From Caryophanales bacterium UBA5026 (GTDB lineage: Bacteria > Bacillota_I > Bacilli_A > RF39 > UBA660): a DNA stretch of 64,000 nt. Every line of letters starts with the position of its first letter. Positions within the stretch are counted from its first letter, which is position 1. Location of the stretch: NCBI GenBank assembly GCA_002416285.1, contig DICM01000028.1, positions 1-64,000 of the forward strand, read 5' to 3'. Positions 25,423 through 35,165 of the stretch are shown here, in pieces. The notes below the pieces were generated by a model. It saw nothing but the letters and a program-made list of their open reading frames with translations, did not search any database and was not told the DNA's origin. The position numbers and the translations under genes were made by a program.

Positions 25423-26847
25423 ATGGCAAATAAAAAAATAACTAGTAGAGATGTGGATTTCGCACAATGGTATACTGATGTAGTGACAGCAGCTCGTCTA
25501 GCATCTTATTCAAACGTAAAGGGATTCGTTATATATGAACCAAATGGCTATGCAATTTGGGAACGTATTATGCATGAGTTTGATAAGCAATTGAAAGCAA
25601 CAGGACATCAAAACGTAGCGATGCCAATGCTTATACCAGAAAATTTAATGAATAAAGAGGGAGAACTGATTAGTGGATTTGCTCCAGAAGTTGCTTGGGT
25701 AACACAAGGTGGAGAAAAGACTCTAGAAGAAAGATTATGTATTCGTCCAACAAGTGAAACTTTATTTAGCGATTATTATAGTAATGTAGTAAAATCTTAC
25801 CGAGATCTTCCAATGAAATTAAATCAGTGGTGTAGTGTACTTCGCTGGGAAAAAGAGACTAGGCCATTTTTAAGAAGTAGGGAGTTTTTTTGGCAAGAAG
25901 GTCATACTGTACATGCAACTAAGGAAGAAGCAGAAAAAGAAACAATGGATATGTTTCAAATGTATCAACAATTTTTTGAAAACTATCTAGCAATTCCTGT
26001 AGTTACAGGAAGAAAAACAGAAAAAGAAAAGTTTGCAGGAGCAGAGTATACATATACTATCGAAGCACTTATGCACAATGGTGTTGCACTTCAATCGGGA
26101 ACAAGTCATTATTTTGGTCAGAAGTTTGCCGAAGCATATAACATTCAATTTTTAAATAAGGAAAACAAATTAGAGTATGCTTATCAGACCTCATGGGGAA
26201 TTTCTAATCGAATGATTGGGGCATTAATTATGGTTCATGGTGATGATATGGGATTAGTATTACCACCTAGAATAGCACCTAAACAGGTCGTTATTATTTC
26301 AATTGGAGAGGACGAAAAGGTAAATTCAGTTACATCTGATCTTTATCAAAAATTATTAAATGCCGGAATATCTGTTTCTATTGATGATACAGATAAGAGC
26401 CCAGGATTTAAGTTTGCCGAAGCAGAGGTAAATGGAATTCCAGTAAGAATTGAAGTAGGGAAAAGAGATCTTGAAAATGATGTTATCACTATTGCTCGTC
26501 GTGATACAGGTGAAAAGATGACTGTTTCTAAGGATGAGGATATTGTACCTTACATCAATCATTTAATGGATGACATTCAAGATAATCTTTATCAGAAGGC
26601 TTTAAAAAGACAACAAGAATTGACTTTTGAAGCGCGAAGTTTAGATGAAGTAGAAAAAATAATGGAGGAACATCCAGGATTTGTTAAAGCTGATTGGTGT
26701 GGAAGTTTAGACTGCGAAATGAAAATGAAAGAAATCAAAGGTACTAAATCAAGATGTATTCTAGAACAGGAACAACCACTTACTGGAAAATGTATTGTTT
26801 GTGGAAAAGAAGCAAAACATTTAGTTGTTTGGGGAATTCAATATTAA
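25423..26847 (+). CDS. proS: Prolyl-tRNA synthetase, archaeal/eukaryotic type
   Basis: 474 residues. Class II motif 2 'RWEKETRPFLRSREFFWQEG', the proline loop 'LQSGTSHYFGQ', and motif 3 'HGDDMGLVLPPRIAP' are clear; an anticodon domain (about 285-385) and a C-terminal Cys-rich zinc-like domain ending in Tyr follow, as in the short archaeal-type ProRS also used by mycoplasmas and some Clostridia. There is no bacterial INS editing domain. GGAGGG precedes ATG. Expression is controlled by the T-box. Confidence 0.97.
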   Translation: MANKKITSRDVDFAQWYTDVVTAARLASYSNVKGFVIYEPNGYAIWERIMHEFDKQLKATGHQNVAMPMLIPENLMNKEGELISGFAPEVAWVTQGGEKTLEERLCIRPTSETLFSDYYSNVVKSYRDLPMKLNQWCSVLRWEKETRPFLRSREFFWQEGHTVHATKEEAEKETMDMFQMYQQFFENYLAIPVVTGRKTEKEKFAGAEYTYTIEALMHNGVALQSGTSHYFGQKFAEAYNIQFLNKENKLEYAYQTSWGISNRMIGALIMVHGDDMGLVLPPRIAPKQVVIISIGEDEKVNSVTSDLYQKLLNAGISVSIDDTDKSPGFKFAEAEVNGIPVRIEVGKRDLENDVITIARRDTGEKMTVSKDEDIVPYINHLMDDIQDNLYQKALKRQQELTFEARSLDEVEKIMEEHPGFVKADWCGSLDCEMKMKEIKGTKSRCILEQEQPLTGKCIVCGKEAKHLVVWGIQY

Positions 26848-26862
26848 AAATATTTTATAAAG

Positions 26863-26889
26863 AAAATAGATTTTATATCTATTTTTTTA
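26863..26889 (+). terminator. Terminator of proS
   Basis: Stem AAATAGAT/ATCTATTT, loop TTTAT, T-run. Confidence 0.85.
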
Positions 26890-26962
26890 TTTAGAAGTGT
26901 GAAAATGTGTAAAGTTAAGTTTTTCTAATTTATAAAAATGTTATAATGTGAATGGTGATATT

Positions 26963-27751
26963 ATGAAAGTAAATGGAAAAAGAATAATTGTAACAGGAGC
27001 AGGGAGCGGAATGGGAAGAGAAATGTCCTTTCAACTTTTAAAAAAAGGGGCAACTGTTATTGCACTTGATATTAATCGAGAAAATTTAGAAAAATTAAAA
27101 GAAGAAAACAAATCAAATAATTTGTTTACTTATGTAGTGGATATTAGCAAAGAGGATTCTATTGCTGCATTTAAAGAAGAATATTTTAAGAATCATCCTA
27201 ATGTTGATATCTTAATTAATAATGCGGGAATTATTCAACCTTTTATTCATGTAGATAAACTGGAAAAGAACATTATTCATAAAGTGATGGATGTTAACTT
27301 TTATGGGCCTTTAGAATTAACAAGAGCTGTTTTACCAGAATTATTAAAAAGACCGGAGGCACATATTGTTAATATTTCTAGTATGGGAGGATTTTTTCCA
27401 TTTCCAGGACAGACGATTTATGGAGCTTCAAAAGCTGCTTTAAAGTTATTTACAGAGGGATTATATGCTGAATTATTAGATACGAATGTTCACGTTACTG
27501 TTGTATTTCCAGGAGCAATAGCGACTAATATCGTTAAAAACTCTAATATTCAGATTGAAGAAAAAAGCAGTTCTAATACGAATATGGCGCTTAGTGCAGA
27601 AAAAGCAGCAGCTATTATTATAAAAGCGATAGAAAAAAATAAATTTAAAGTGTATGTAGGGAAAGATTCTAAATTTATGAATTTTCTATATAAGATTAAT
27701 CCAAAAGGAGCAATTAAATTTATTAATAAGCAAATGAAAAAGATGAATTAA
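26963..27751 (+). CDS. Short-chain dehydrogenase/reductase
   Basis: 262 residues of a classical SDR: 'TGAGSGMG' NAD(P) loop near residue 12, 'NNAG' near 84, catalytic Ser in 'NISSMGG' and Tyr-Lys in 'YGASK' near 157. It is an oxidoreductase of unknown substrate. The last 40 residues are basic ('KPKGAIKFINKQMKKM'-like), as in membrane-associated members that act on lipids. ATG at 26963 has GGTGA upstream. TATAAT lies at 26942-26947, so the leader is very short. Confidence 0.92.
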   Translation: MKVNGKRIIVTGAGSGMGREMSFQLLKKGATVIALDINRENLEKLKEENKSNNLFTYVVDISKEDSIAAFKEEYFKNHPNVDILINNAGIIQPFIHVDKLEKNIIHKVMDVNFYGPLELTRAVLPELLKRPEAHIVNISSMGGFFPFPGQTIYGASKAALKLFTEGLYAELLDTNVHVTVVFPGAIATNIVKNSNIQIEEKSSSNTNMALSAEKAAAIIIKAIEKNKFKVYVGKDSKFMNFLYKINPKGAIKFINKQMKKMN

Positions 27752-27794
27752 GAAAGTTCTATTTGTTTCTAAAATATTGCATAAGGAGAATAAT

Positions 27795-28493
27795 ATGTTG
27801 AAATTTAATAATGAATATGACAAAATAATTCGACAATATACAAAACAAGATGGATTTTCCGCATTATTTCTTTTTGTAATCTTTATTTTTTTATATAGTC
27901 TTGTTGCTATATTGGACAGATTCTTTCAATTTGATGGAAACCAGAGTATTATAATAGGAAACATCCTAAATCTAACGATTATCCTAATAACAATATTATT
28001 TGTTCTGATACATAAACAAAAGCTAGATACGATAGGAATTATGAAAGGTAATTGGAAAAAGAGTTCTATAATTGGATTAATATTCGCTTTTTTCTTATTT
28101 ATGTTTAATTTTGGAATTGATTATTTCATCTATGGTGGTGCTGTAAAAAGTATTGATGAGATTCTTTGGTTAATGATTTATTATCTTAATGTTTCACTCT
28201 GTGAAGAAATCGTTTTTAGAGGATATATTCAAACAAGAATCTATGGTTTGATAAAAAATAAAATAATAGCTTTAGTATTGGTCTCACTCCTTTTTACATT
28301 CATGCATTTTCCGTATCGAATGATCGCTTATGGAATGGGTTTAGAGACATTATTATTTGGGAATTTTTTCTGGGTTGTTCAATTGCTTATTATGCATGTT
28401 ATTTGGAGTCTTATTTATAGTAAGACAAATTCTTTATATGGATCTATTATTTCCCACTGGGTATCAAATCTTGCAAGTAATATTAAGTTATAA
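27795..28493 (+). CDS. CPBP-family intramembrane protease
   Basis: 232 residues, about six membrane helices. The family motifs are present: 'CEEIVFRGYIQ' (Glu-Glu and Arg), 'LFTFMHFP' (His) and 'ISHWVSNL' (His). Members (CAAX protease and bacteriocin-processing enzymes) cut peptides in the membrane. AAGGAG precedes the ATG at 27795. It is followed 13 bases later by a radical SAM gene. Confidence 0.88.
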   Translation: MLKFNNEYDKIIRQYTKQDGFSALFLFVIFIFLYSLVAILDRFFQFDGNQSIIIGNILNLTIILITILFVLIHKQKLDTIGIMKGNWKKSSIIGLIFAFFLFMFNFGIDYFIYGGAVKSIDEILWLMIYYLNVSLCEEIVFRGYIQTRIYGLIKNKIIALVLVSLLFTFMHFPYRMIAYGMGLETLLFGNFFWVVQLLIMHVIWSLIYSKTNSLYGSIISHWVSNLASNIKL

Positions 28494-28506
28494 TGAAGGT
28501 GTAATG

Positions 28507-29328
28507 ATGAAGAAACGTTTTAAAAAAATATATATTGAAATCACTAATGTATGTAATTTATCTTGTCCTTTTTGTTTACCAACTAGTCGAAAAAAGGAAT
28601 ATATGAGTAAAGAAAATTTTGAAATTATTTTAGATAAAATAAAAGATTATACAGACTATATTTATCTTCATGTAAAAGGTGAACCTTTAATGCATCCCGA
28701 TATTAATGAATTGATAGAGCTGGCTCATCAAAAGGGATTTCAAGTTAATATTACCACTAATGGAACATTAATAGATCGTCTAGCGAATAAAAACATTAGG
28801 CAAATAAATTATTCTTTACAGAGTAATGATAATCTCAATCACATTCGAGAAATTCTTAGAAAGATAAAAAAGTTTACTATGGGTACTAGCATTTATGTTT
28901 CGATAAGATTATGGAGTGATAAGTCAAAAACCAATAATAATATTAAAAGGCTCTTGTTAGAAGAATTTCCGAGTGTTGAAAAAATAGAGGATTTGCAGGA
29001 CAAGAAAACTTTGAGTAAAAATATATTTTTATCAATTGAAAAGGAGTTTGAGTGGCCACAATTAGAGGTAGTGAATGAATCTTCATGTGGAACTTGCTAT
29101 GCCCTTAGAGATCATATTGCTATTTTAGTGGATGGTAGTGTTGTTCCCTGTTGTCTTGATAATGATGGGATAATTAATTTAGGAAGTATCTATCATTCTG
29201 ATTTACAAGAGATATTAAATACTAGTAAAGTGAAGGATATGATGAATGGGTTTCAGAATAATTTAAAAACAGAAGATTTATGTAAAAAATGTAATTTTAA
29301 AGATCGATTTGATGCATCAGGAATCTAA
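28507..29328 (+). CDS. Radical SAM protein with SPASM-like C-terminus
   Basis: 273 residues. 'NVCNLSCPFC' is the CxxxCxxC motif for the 4Fe-4S cluster and SAM; 'VKGEPLMHP' is the GE motif. The last 80 residues carry 'CGTC', 'DGSVVPCCLDND', 'NLGSIYHS' and 'LCKKC', a SPASM-like auxiliary cluster domain as in peptide-modifying and tRNA/sugar-modifying enzymes. The substrate is unknown; no precursor peptide gene was found in the flanks. ATG at 28507 gives a five-base spacing to AAGGTG; ATG at 28504 is possible. Downstream of the CPBP protease, likely the same transcript. Confidence 0.88.
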   Translation: MKKRFKKIYIEITNVCNLSCPFCLPTSRKKEYMSKENFEIILDKIKDYTDYIYLHVKGEPLMHPDINELIELAHQKGFQVNITTNGTLIDRLANKNIRQINYSLQSNDNLNHIREILRKIKKFTMGTSIYVSIRLWSDKSKTNNNIKRLLLEEFPSVEKIEDLQDKKTLSKNIFLSIEKEFEWPQLEVVNESSCGTCYALRDHIAILVDGSVVPCCLDNDGIINLGSIYHSDLQEILNTSKVKDMMNGFQNNLKTEDLCKKCNFKDRFDASGI

Positions 29329-29371
29329 CGATTACAAAAAGATATATTTGAATGTTTGTGATTTGATTAAA

Positions 29372-29420
29372 GAAAAGACCTTTAGTAATATGAGTATATT
29401 AAAAATTGTCTTTTTTTTTT
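29372..29420 (+). terminator. Probable terminator before the Tad/T4SS cluster
   Basis: AAAAGAC pairs with GTCTTTT around an AT-rich inner stem, followed by more than ten T. It separates the radical SAM gene from the cluster. Confidence 0.6.
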
Positions 29421-29463
29421 TCTTAATTTGCGATATACTATTACTAGAATAAGGGGTGGCACA

Positions 29464-31038
29464 ATGATTCTTAGAAAACCATTTGCGGTATTAATTAAAT
29501 ATTTTAAATTAATCCACCTAGTATTAGCAGGATTTTCTATTTATTTGGCAATACGTACAAGTCATTTACTAAGTTTCTTTTCTGAATATATAACGGACCT
29601 TAGTAATGTTTCTGGAACAGATCTTACGGGAACTTTATTTTCCGGTTTAATGTTTGTTGCAATTTTTATTATGATTATCGGTTCTATTGTAATCGCAGGC
29701 CTAATGGCTTTTAAAGAAAAACCGATTACTTTTTATGTAATTAATATTTTAATTTACATCTATGTTGTTGTTGTATTTTTTATTACACGTTCTATTTTGA
29801 GTGCATTAGAGATTGGACTAGTTGATATTCGAACATTAAAGATGGTACAGGATTTGCTTACTACTTCTATGTTATTACAGGTTGTCAATCTTATTTTGCT
29901 TAGTATTAGAGCGACAGGATTTGATATTAAAAAGTTTAATTTTGTTAAGGATTTAGAGGAACTAGAAATTACGGATGTGGATAATGAGGAATTTGAAGTT
30001 GAATTAGGTGTTGATACAGATAAGATTCAAAGACAAGTTCGACGTTTTTTTAGACATACGAAATATATATATAAAGAAAATCGACTTGTTATTCATCTTT
30101 TTTTAGCGTTATTAATTGGTGGAAGTTGCTATTACGTATATTCGGAATTTGTCCAAAAAAACACTTATAACGAAAATGTTGCTTTTTCTACGAGTGAATA
30201 TGTAATGACGGTAGAAAATAGTTATGTAACCAATGTGGATTATACGGGAAATAAAATTTCCGATGATAAAACACTAATCGTTGTCCAAATGAATATCCAA
30301 TCTTATTATTCGAAAGGATCAGTCTTAGAGACTGGGAAATTACTGTTGTCATTAAAAGAACATTATTTTTCTCCAACGATTAATTATAGGGAACAAATGA
30401 TTGATTTAGGCAACAATTATAATAAAAATACTATTTTGAGTAAGTTTACTCCATATACATTCATATATGAAATCCCATCTGGTTTTTCAAAAGAAGAAAT
30501 GCAGTTAATTTATTATGATGACAATGGAAAAGAGTTTCATATTAATCTTAAACCAAGTCATTTAGAAAATACTGAGGTAATTACAGCAAAACTAGGTGAA
30601 GTTTTGAAATTTGATAAAAGTCTTTTAAAGGATACTGTTCTTAAAGTTGATTCAATCGAGTTCTCTAATATATTTAGACTTACGTATCAATTTTGTTATC
30701 AGGAAAATTGTAAAGACTCCTATATTGATTTAACCCCGTCGTATACGGATAACTATCGAAAAGTTTTGATGAAAGTTACGAATTCTTTTATATTAGGTAA
30801 GAATGCGACAATGAGTGATTTGAATTTTGTAGATCTGATGAGTAAATTTGGTAAGATAGAATATGAACTTGATGGAGTAGAAAAAGTATTCAACGGACCA
30901 ATTAGAGAAGTTACTACAAAAAAAGTAGCTCAGAATAATATTACTTATTTAGAAGTTCCAGAAGAAATCCAAAATGCTTCTAAAATACAATTTTCTATTA
31001 AAATAAGAAATAAAATTTATAAATACATTGTGAAATAG
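29464..31038 (+). CDS. First gene of Tad/T4SS cluster: polytopic membrane protein with ectodomain
   Basis: 524 residues. Four membrane helices lie in the first 150, an acidic cytoplasmic linker follows (about 155-205), then a fifth helix (about 213-232) and an extracellular region of 290 residues with two beta-rich halves. The opening strands ('YVTNVDYTGN...TLIVVQMNI') resemble the Ig-like DUF4352 pattern. It is not recognised as a T4SS subunit; by topology it could fill the VirB8-like scaffold role, which is otherwise missing. GGGGTGG precedes ATG, and a TATACT lies at 29434-29439. Confidence 0.6.
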   Translation: MILRKPFAVLIKYFKLIHLVLAGFSIYLAIRTSHLLSFFSEYITDLSNVSGTDLTGTLFSGLMFVAIFIMIIGSIVIAGLMAFKEKPITFYVINILIYIYVVVVFFITRSILSALEIGLVDIRTLKMVQDLLTTSMLLQVVNLILLSIRATGFDIKKFNFVKDLEELEITDVDNEEFEVELGVDTDKIQRQVRRFFRHTKYIYKENRLVIHLFLALLIGGSCYYVYSEFVQKNTYNENVAFSTSEYVMTVENSYVTNVDYTGNKISDDKTLIVVQMNIQSYYSKGSVLETGKLLLSLKEHYFSPTINYREQMIDLGNNYNKNTILSKFTPYTFIYEIPSGFSKEEMQLIYYDDNGKEFHINLKPSHLENTEVITAKLGEVLKFDKSLLKDTVLKVDSIEFSNIFRLTYQFCYQENCKDSYIDLTPSYTDNYRKVLMKVTNSFILGKNATMSDLNFVDLMSKFGKIEYELDGVEKVFNGPIREVTTKKVAQNNITYLEVPEEIQNASKIQFSIKIRNKIYKYIVK

Positions 31039-31126
31039 TGTAAGAAATATACTTTTTTTGCCATTTCTAATTTTTTATTTAAAAATTATATGTTATAATA
31101 GGTTCAACGCCGGAAGGGAGGAAAAT

Positions 31127-31768
31127 ATGAAAAAGTGGGTTACTATACTTGCATTGGTATTTATGATGATATTACCAAATCGTGTAGCTGCTTATGCTTG
31201 TTCTGATTCTGATAAAGTCCGGTTTTCTACAATTGCTTCAAATATTACAACGAGAGTTGATTTAGTGGAAAGTAATGGAGTAGTAAGTTTTAATGTAGTG
31301 TTTATAAATGTCGATAGTGACTTAAAAATTATAAATCCAATCAATGGTGCAGCGTTAACTGGAACTGAGGTTGTTGTTACAGGATTAACACCTAATACTA
31401 ATTATCAGTTTTCTGTAATGACAGATCGCTATGGATGCTCTAGTTTTAAACTTAGAACAATCGATGTTACTACACCTGCGTATAATCCATACTATAATGA
31501 TGCGATTTGTAGTGATATAACAGATTATAAATTATGTCAAAAATGGACTTCTTTTAGAGGAAGTTATAGTGAATTTGTAACAACAGTTCAAAAATATAAG
31601 GATTCTTTAAAGACTCCAAATGAAGAAGAACCTACCGAGAGTGTAAAAGGAATATACGATTATATTTTTGAGTTTTTAGGTGAATATTATTTAATTATTT
31701 TTCCAGCGATAATTGTTGCAAGTAGTGGAACAATTTATTACTTGAGAAAGAAGAAAGAGTTTTTCTAG
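31127..31768 (+). CDS. Exported protein with FN3-like domain and C-terminal anchor
   Basis: 213 residues: signal peptide (about 1-23, ending 'RVAAYA'), an ectodomain with four Cys and an FN3-like stretch 'VVVTGLTPNTNYQFSVMTD', a C-terminal membrane helix (about 185-205) and a basic tail 'YLRKKKEFF'. It is a type I membrane protein, not sortase-anchored. GGGAGG precedes ATG; TATAAT at 31094-31099 may be its promoter. Followed at 13 bases by the large Cys-rich gene. Confidence 0.65.
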   Translation: MKKWVTILALVFMMILPNRVAAYACSDSDKVRFSTIASNITTRVDLVESNGVVSFNVVFINVDSDLKIINPINGAALTGTEVVVTGLTPNTNYQFSVMTDRYGCSSFKLRTIDVTTPAYNPYYNDAICSDITDYKLCQKWTSFRGSYSEFVTTVQKYKDSLKTPNEEEPTESVKGIYDYIFEFLGEYYLIIFPAIIVASSGTIYYLRKKKEFF

Positions 31769-31780
31769 GGGGTGGTACAA

Positions 31781-34756
31781 TTGAAAAAAACAAAACAATT
31801 GGGATTTATATTTTGTTTTATGCTAGGGATGATAGGATTTATCACTAATGGTTCAGCTATGGTTTTAAATGCGGGTACTGGATTTGGATCTGCTCCCAAA
31901 GGTTCTTGTACTGGAATGAACGTTTCAAAATACTGTAGTTGGAATAATAATAATAATGCGACACTAGTATTTTCTTTCTACTATTTTTACGAAAATGGGC
32001 AAAGGATGCCATTAGGGAGCATTGTTGCAACTAAACAGCAAGAATATTATAATGATCTTAAAGGTCAGGTTACAACTATTTTAGATACGAATTTGCCAAT
32101 TTCGAACTTGGGGCCTAATACATCAATTAACATAACAGCTCTCGAAAATTACTTTATATCAAATGATGGTGCAAAGTTTTGGTTGTATGCTAATCAAGTG
32201 GGATTTACACAAGAAACAGTAAAACAATTAAATTTACCTAGCGAAGACTCATCAGCTACTACTCCTGCTACTAAAGGTTATCGTATGATTGTAGAACCCT
32301 TGTTCACATATTTGAATGGGGTTGGACAACCCGTTCATATGACACCTAAAGATCAGGCTGCAAGGGGTATTACTTTGACGAGTTCAAGCAGAGTTGGAGA
32401 TAACAGTTGGAAGTTGCACACTGTTTGGCAAGATGTTGGGATATCGGCACCTTCTGGAAAAACGAGTAATTTGAGTTTAATTGCGAATAATAATATTGGT
32501 TATGGTATGGGAATTATCGATATTTCAACAATCGTTGGAAAAGGAACTCCGACTAGTGGGGATCCTAATAGACGAGGATCATGTTTATGCCCAGATGGAA
32601 CAGATCATGCAGGTGAGGATTTATACTGTATAGTTCAAAATGAGAAAAACAATGGGTACACATATACTTGTGCAGATGCTCAAAAAAAATGGTGTAATGA
32701 CAAAACAATAGAAAATCTTCCTGATAATTGTGATAGTAATTGTACTGAACGAGAAGTTTATGAAATAAAAACCGATTCAGAACCAGCTGTGTGTACAAAA
32801 ACAAATAATAATAACAACGGCTTGTATTGGGAATATACTGTTGAGAAAAAGGTTTGTGACAATAAAACAAATGATGTTACCAACTCTTCATCAAAAGGTC
32901 GCTATATTCGAAGAATTAGTAATTATTGTCATTTATACTGTTTGGAAACAGCTTATACTGATTTTCCTGGAAATATAGCAGATTCACTTCAACTAGGAAC
33001 AAAATTAGTATGGCCAACTAGTTCTAGTAATTATGGGACATGGAAAACAAATTTATATTCTCTTACACTTAGTGGGACAATGTCTTGTCAGTTTGATTTT
33101 GAAGGGGAACCTGAAGCTGATTATAAAGAACTTGAAACTAGATATAATGAAATTATGGTGCAAATTGGAAGCATACAAAAAGAAATAGATAATTTAGAGA
33201 AAGCTAATAAGGATATTGATGCAGATATTAAATCCTACCGGCAAGACAAAAAAGAATGTGAAGATAAAGATTGTCGAGATGAGTATGATGACGACATTAA
33301 GGATCTCCAAGACCAGAAAAAAGATAACAATAAAGAAATCCGTGAATTGAAAGCGGAAATTGCTCCTTTAAAGGCAGAGGCAGATGAGAAGAAAAAAGCA
33401 ATGGATGCAATCCGAGATGATATGTGGACTTGCTTGAGTTCAAGCTATGATTCTGATGATAAAGATATTTATAATTTTCAAGCTGGTGTTAGCATGTATT
33501 ATGATGATGATGAGTATGGACAATCTGTATCACTTGAAGAAGAAAGTACTGATTCTGATTGTGAAGGTTGCGACTATGAAGGAAACTTAAAATCAACTAG
33601 TAGTTTTAACTCATTAGTTAGTGGTATTAATAATCGAACAATTAAAATTAAAAAAAGCGTAACTTTTAAACTTCCTGATAATTTATATCAATATGTTAAT
33701 AAGAAAGATTTATCATCTGCATCTTCTGTAGCATCTAGTGAACTTGCTAATTATTATAAAATTAATTACAGTAACTTACCAATTTCTTGGTCAGCTACAT
33801 TGCAGAAGAATAATTATCATATAGGAATACAAAGTATCACATTAGGACATAACGGAAGGTTTAGTGCAGAAGCTAATAAAAAAGATTACACTTGTAAATA
33901 TAATGTTACCAATACTATTACAGGCTGTCAGTGTCCAGATGGAACTACGAATGCTGGAAAAGATTTATATTGTAAAATAAAATCAGAAAATGATAAAGGG
34001 CACAATTATACTTGTGCAGATGGACAAGTATTATGGTGTAACTCAAATGATTTTAAAGATTCTGATCAGTATTGTGGAGGAACTTATTGTCCAAATGATC
34101 CAACGATGAATATAAGTTCATGTATCCTTGGTGGTCAAAGTTATAGTTGGTGTGTAAGCAACTTATGTAATAAAAAGAAATATGAATGTCCATCGAATAC
34201 ACCAAATGCTTATATGGATATTACTCCATGTGTTCAAACAAAGATGGCACAAGGTTATACACTTACTGGGGCAATTCAAGTATGTGAGAGTGTTGTTTGC
34301 CCAGCAGGACTTAAAATTATCTACCGAACGATTGATTTGGCAAATCCATTCCCAGCAAAAGATAAGGAACATGAATTTTCTGCATTATCGACAGGAATGT
34401 TTAATTACAATGTCAAAGGTAGATATCCAGGTACAAACTGGAATAGTAAATTGCTTGTTTCAAAAGAAATTTTAAACAATCGTGGTGTCAAAGCGAATGA
34501 CCTTTATGCGAAAGATGTTACACCACTCTATACAATTACACTTGATCCCAAAGCAATTGGTAAAATCAGGCAATATAATAAACAACAAAAACAAAATGAT
34601 AATGGATATGGAGATTTTACTTTAGATTGTACAAATGGTTCAAAATGTATAAGCAACAAATTTTTACGACAAACCCTGGGAAATTATTTCACAGGTGGAA
34701 CTTGTAAGAGTATTAATAAATATAACTTCTATGAATGTAGCGAGGTGAAGTCATGA
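31781..34756 (+). CDS. Large Cys-rich exported protein with coiled coil
   Basis: 991 residues, unrecognised. A signal peptide (about 1-28) is followed by a region ending near 265, then a Cys module 'CLCPDGTDHAGEDLYC' with 'YTCAD' and 'WCND', repeated near residue 716 as 'CQCPDGTTNAGKDLYC' with 'YTCAD' and 'WCN'. Between them lies a strongly charged coiled coil (about 445-545). Over 40 Cys suggest many disulphides, so a stable structure outside the cell. No anchor is visible. The TTG at 31781 is chosen because GGGGGTGG lies five bases upstream; the GTG at 31772 is inside that site. It overlaps the next gene by four bases. Candidate surface or tip component of the machine. Confidence 0.6.
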   Translation: MKKTKQLGFIFCFMLGMIGFITNGSAMVLNAGTGFGSAPKGSCTGMNVSKYCSWNNNNNATLVFSFYYFYENGQRMPLGSIVATKQQEYYNDLKGQVTTILDTNLPISNLGPNTSINITALENYFISNDGAKFWLYANQVGFTQETVKQLNLPSEDSSATTPATKGYRMIVEPLFTYLNGVGQPVHMTPKDQAARGITLTSSSRVGDNSWKLHTVWQDVGISAPSGKTSNLSLIANNNIGYGMGIIDISTIVGKGTPTSGDPNRRGSCLCPDGTDHAGEDLYCIVQNEKNNGYTYTCADAQKKWCNDKTIENLPDNCDSNCTEREVYEIKTDSEPAVCTKTNNNNNGLYWEYTVEKKVCDNKTNDVTNSSSKGRYIRRISNYCHLYCLETAYTDFPGNIADSLQLGTKLVWPTSSSNYGTWKTNLYSLTLSGTMSCQFDFEGEPEADYKELETRYNEIMVQIGSIQKEIDNLEKANKDIDADIKSYRQDKKECEDKDCRDEYDDDIKDLQDQKKDNNKEIRELKAEIAPLKAEADEKKKAMDAIRDDMWTCLSSSYDSDDKDIYNFQAGVSMYYDDDEYGQSVSLEEESTDSDCEGCDYEGNLKSTSSFNSLVSGINNRTIKIKKSVTFKLPDNLYQYVNKKDLSSASSVASSELANYYKINYSNLPISWSATLQKNNYHIGIQSITLGHNGRFSAEANKKDYTCKYNVTNTITGCQCPDGTTNAGKDLYCKIKSENDKGHNYTCADGQVLWCNSNDFKDSDQYCGGTYCPNDPTMNISSCILGGQSYSWCVSNLCNKKKYECPSNTPNAYMDITPCVQTKMAQGYTLTGAIQVCESVVCPAGLKIIYRTIDLANPFPAKDKEHEFSALSTGMFNYNVKGRYPGTNWNSKLLVSKEILNNRGVKANDLYAKDVTPLYTITLDPKAIGKIRQYNKQQKQNDNGYGDFTLDCTNGSKCISNKFLRQTLGNYFTGGTCKSINKYNFYECSEVKS

Positions 34757-35154
34757 AAGAATCGTTTTGGGGAATATTTATTGTATCACTAGGTGTGATA
34801 TCAATCATGTTTATCTTCTTCTTTCAATCAATGACAAACACCGATGAACAGAATTATAATTTATTACGGGAGGTTACAGAAGCAGCAATGTATGACGCAG
34901 TCGATCTTGCTGCTTACAGAACCACTGGAACAATACGAATTGATCGAGAAAAATTTGTTGAAAATTTTGTAAGAAGATTTGCTGAAAGTGCTAGTCTTTC
35001 TAGAACATACAAAATTGAAATAATGGATGTCAATGAAGCACCGCCAAAGGTAAGTATACGTGTTTCATCATCACTTACATCAAGTGTTGCAGGCGAAATT
35101 TTAAATTTTGATATTGTAAATAAATTAGATGCAATATTAGAAACACCATATTAA
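34753..35154 (+). CDS. TadE-like pseudopilin
   Basis: 133 residues: one N-terminal helix (about 5-25) with a Phe/Ile-rich core, then an exposed alpha-beta domain ('VTEAAMYDAVDLAAYRTTG', 'YKIEIMDVNEAPPKVSIRVSS'). Size, topology and the place just before CpaB and TadA fit a TadE/TadF minor pilin; sequence alone is weak. ATGA overlap with the Cys-rich gene. Confidence 0.55.
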   Translation: MKESFWGIFIVSLGVISIMFIFFFQSMTNTDEQNYNLLREVTEAAMYDAVDLAAYRTTGTIRIDREKFVENFVRRFAESASLSRTYKIEIMDVNEAPPKVSIRVSSSLTSSVAGEILNFDIVNKLDAILETPY

Positions 35155-35165
35155 GGAGGATTTTT

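Noticed and set aside
28357..28506. Longer N-terminus for the radical SAM protein, overlapping the CPBP gene
   Set aside because: The binding site AAGGTG and family start both point to 28507.
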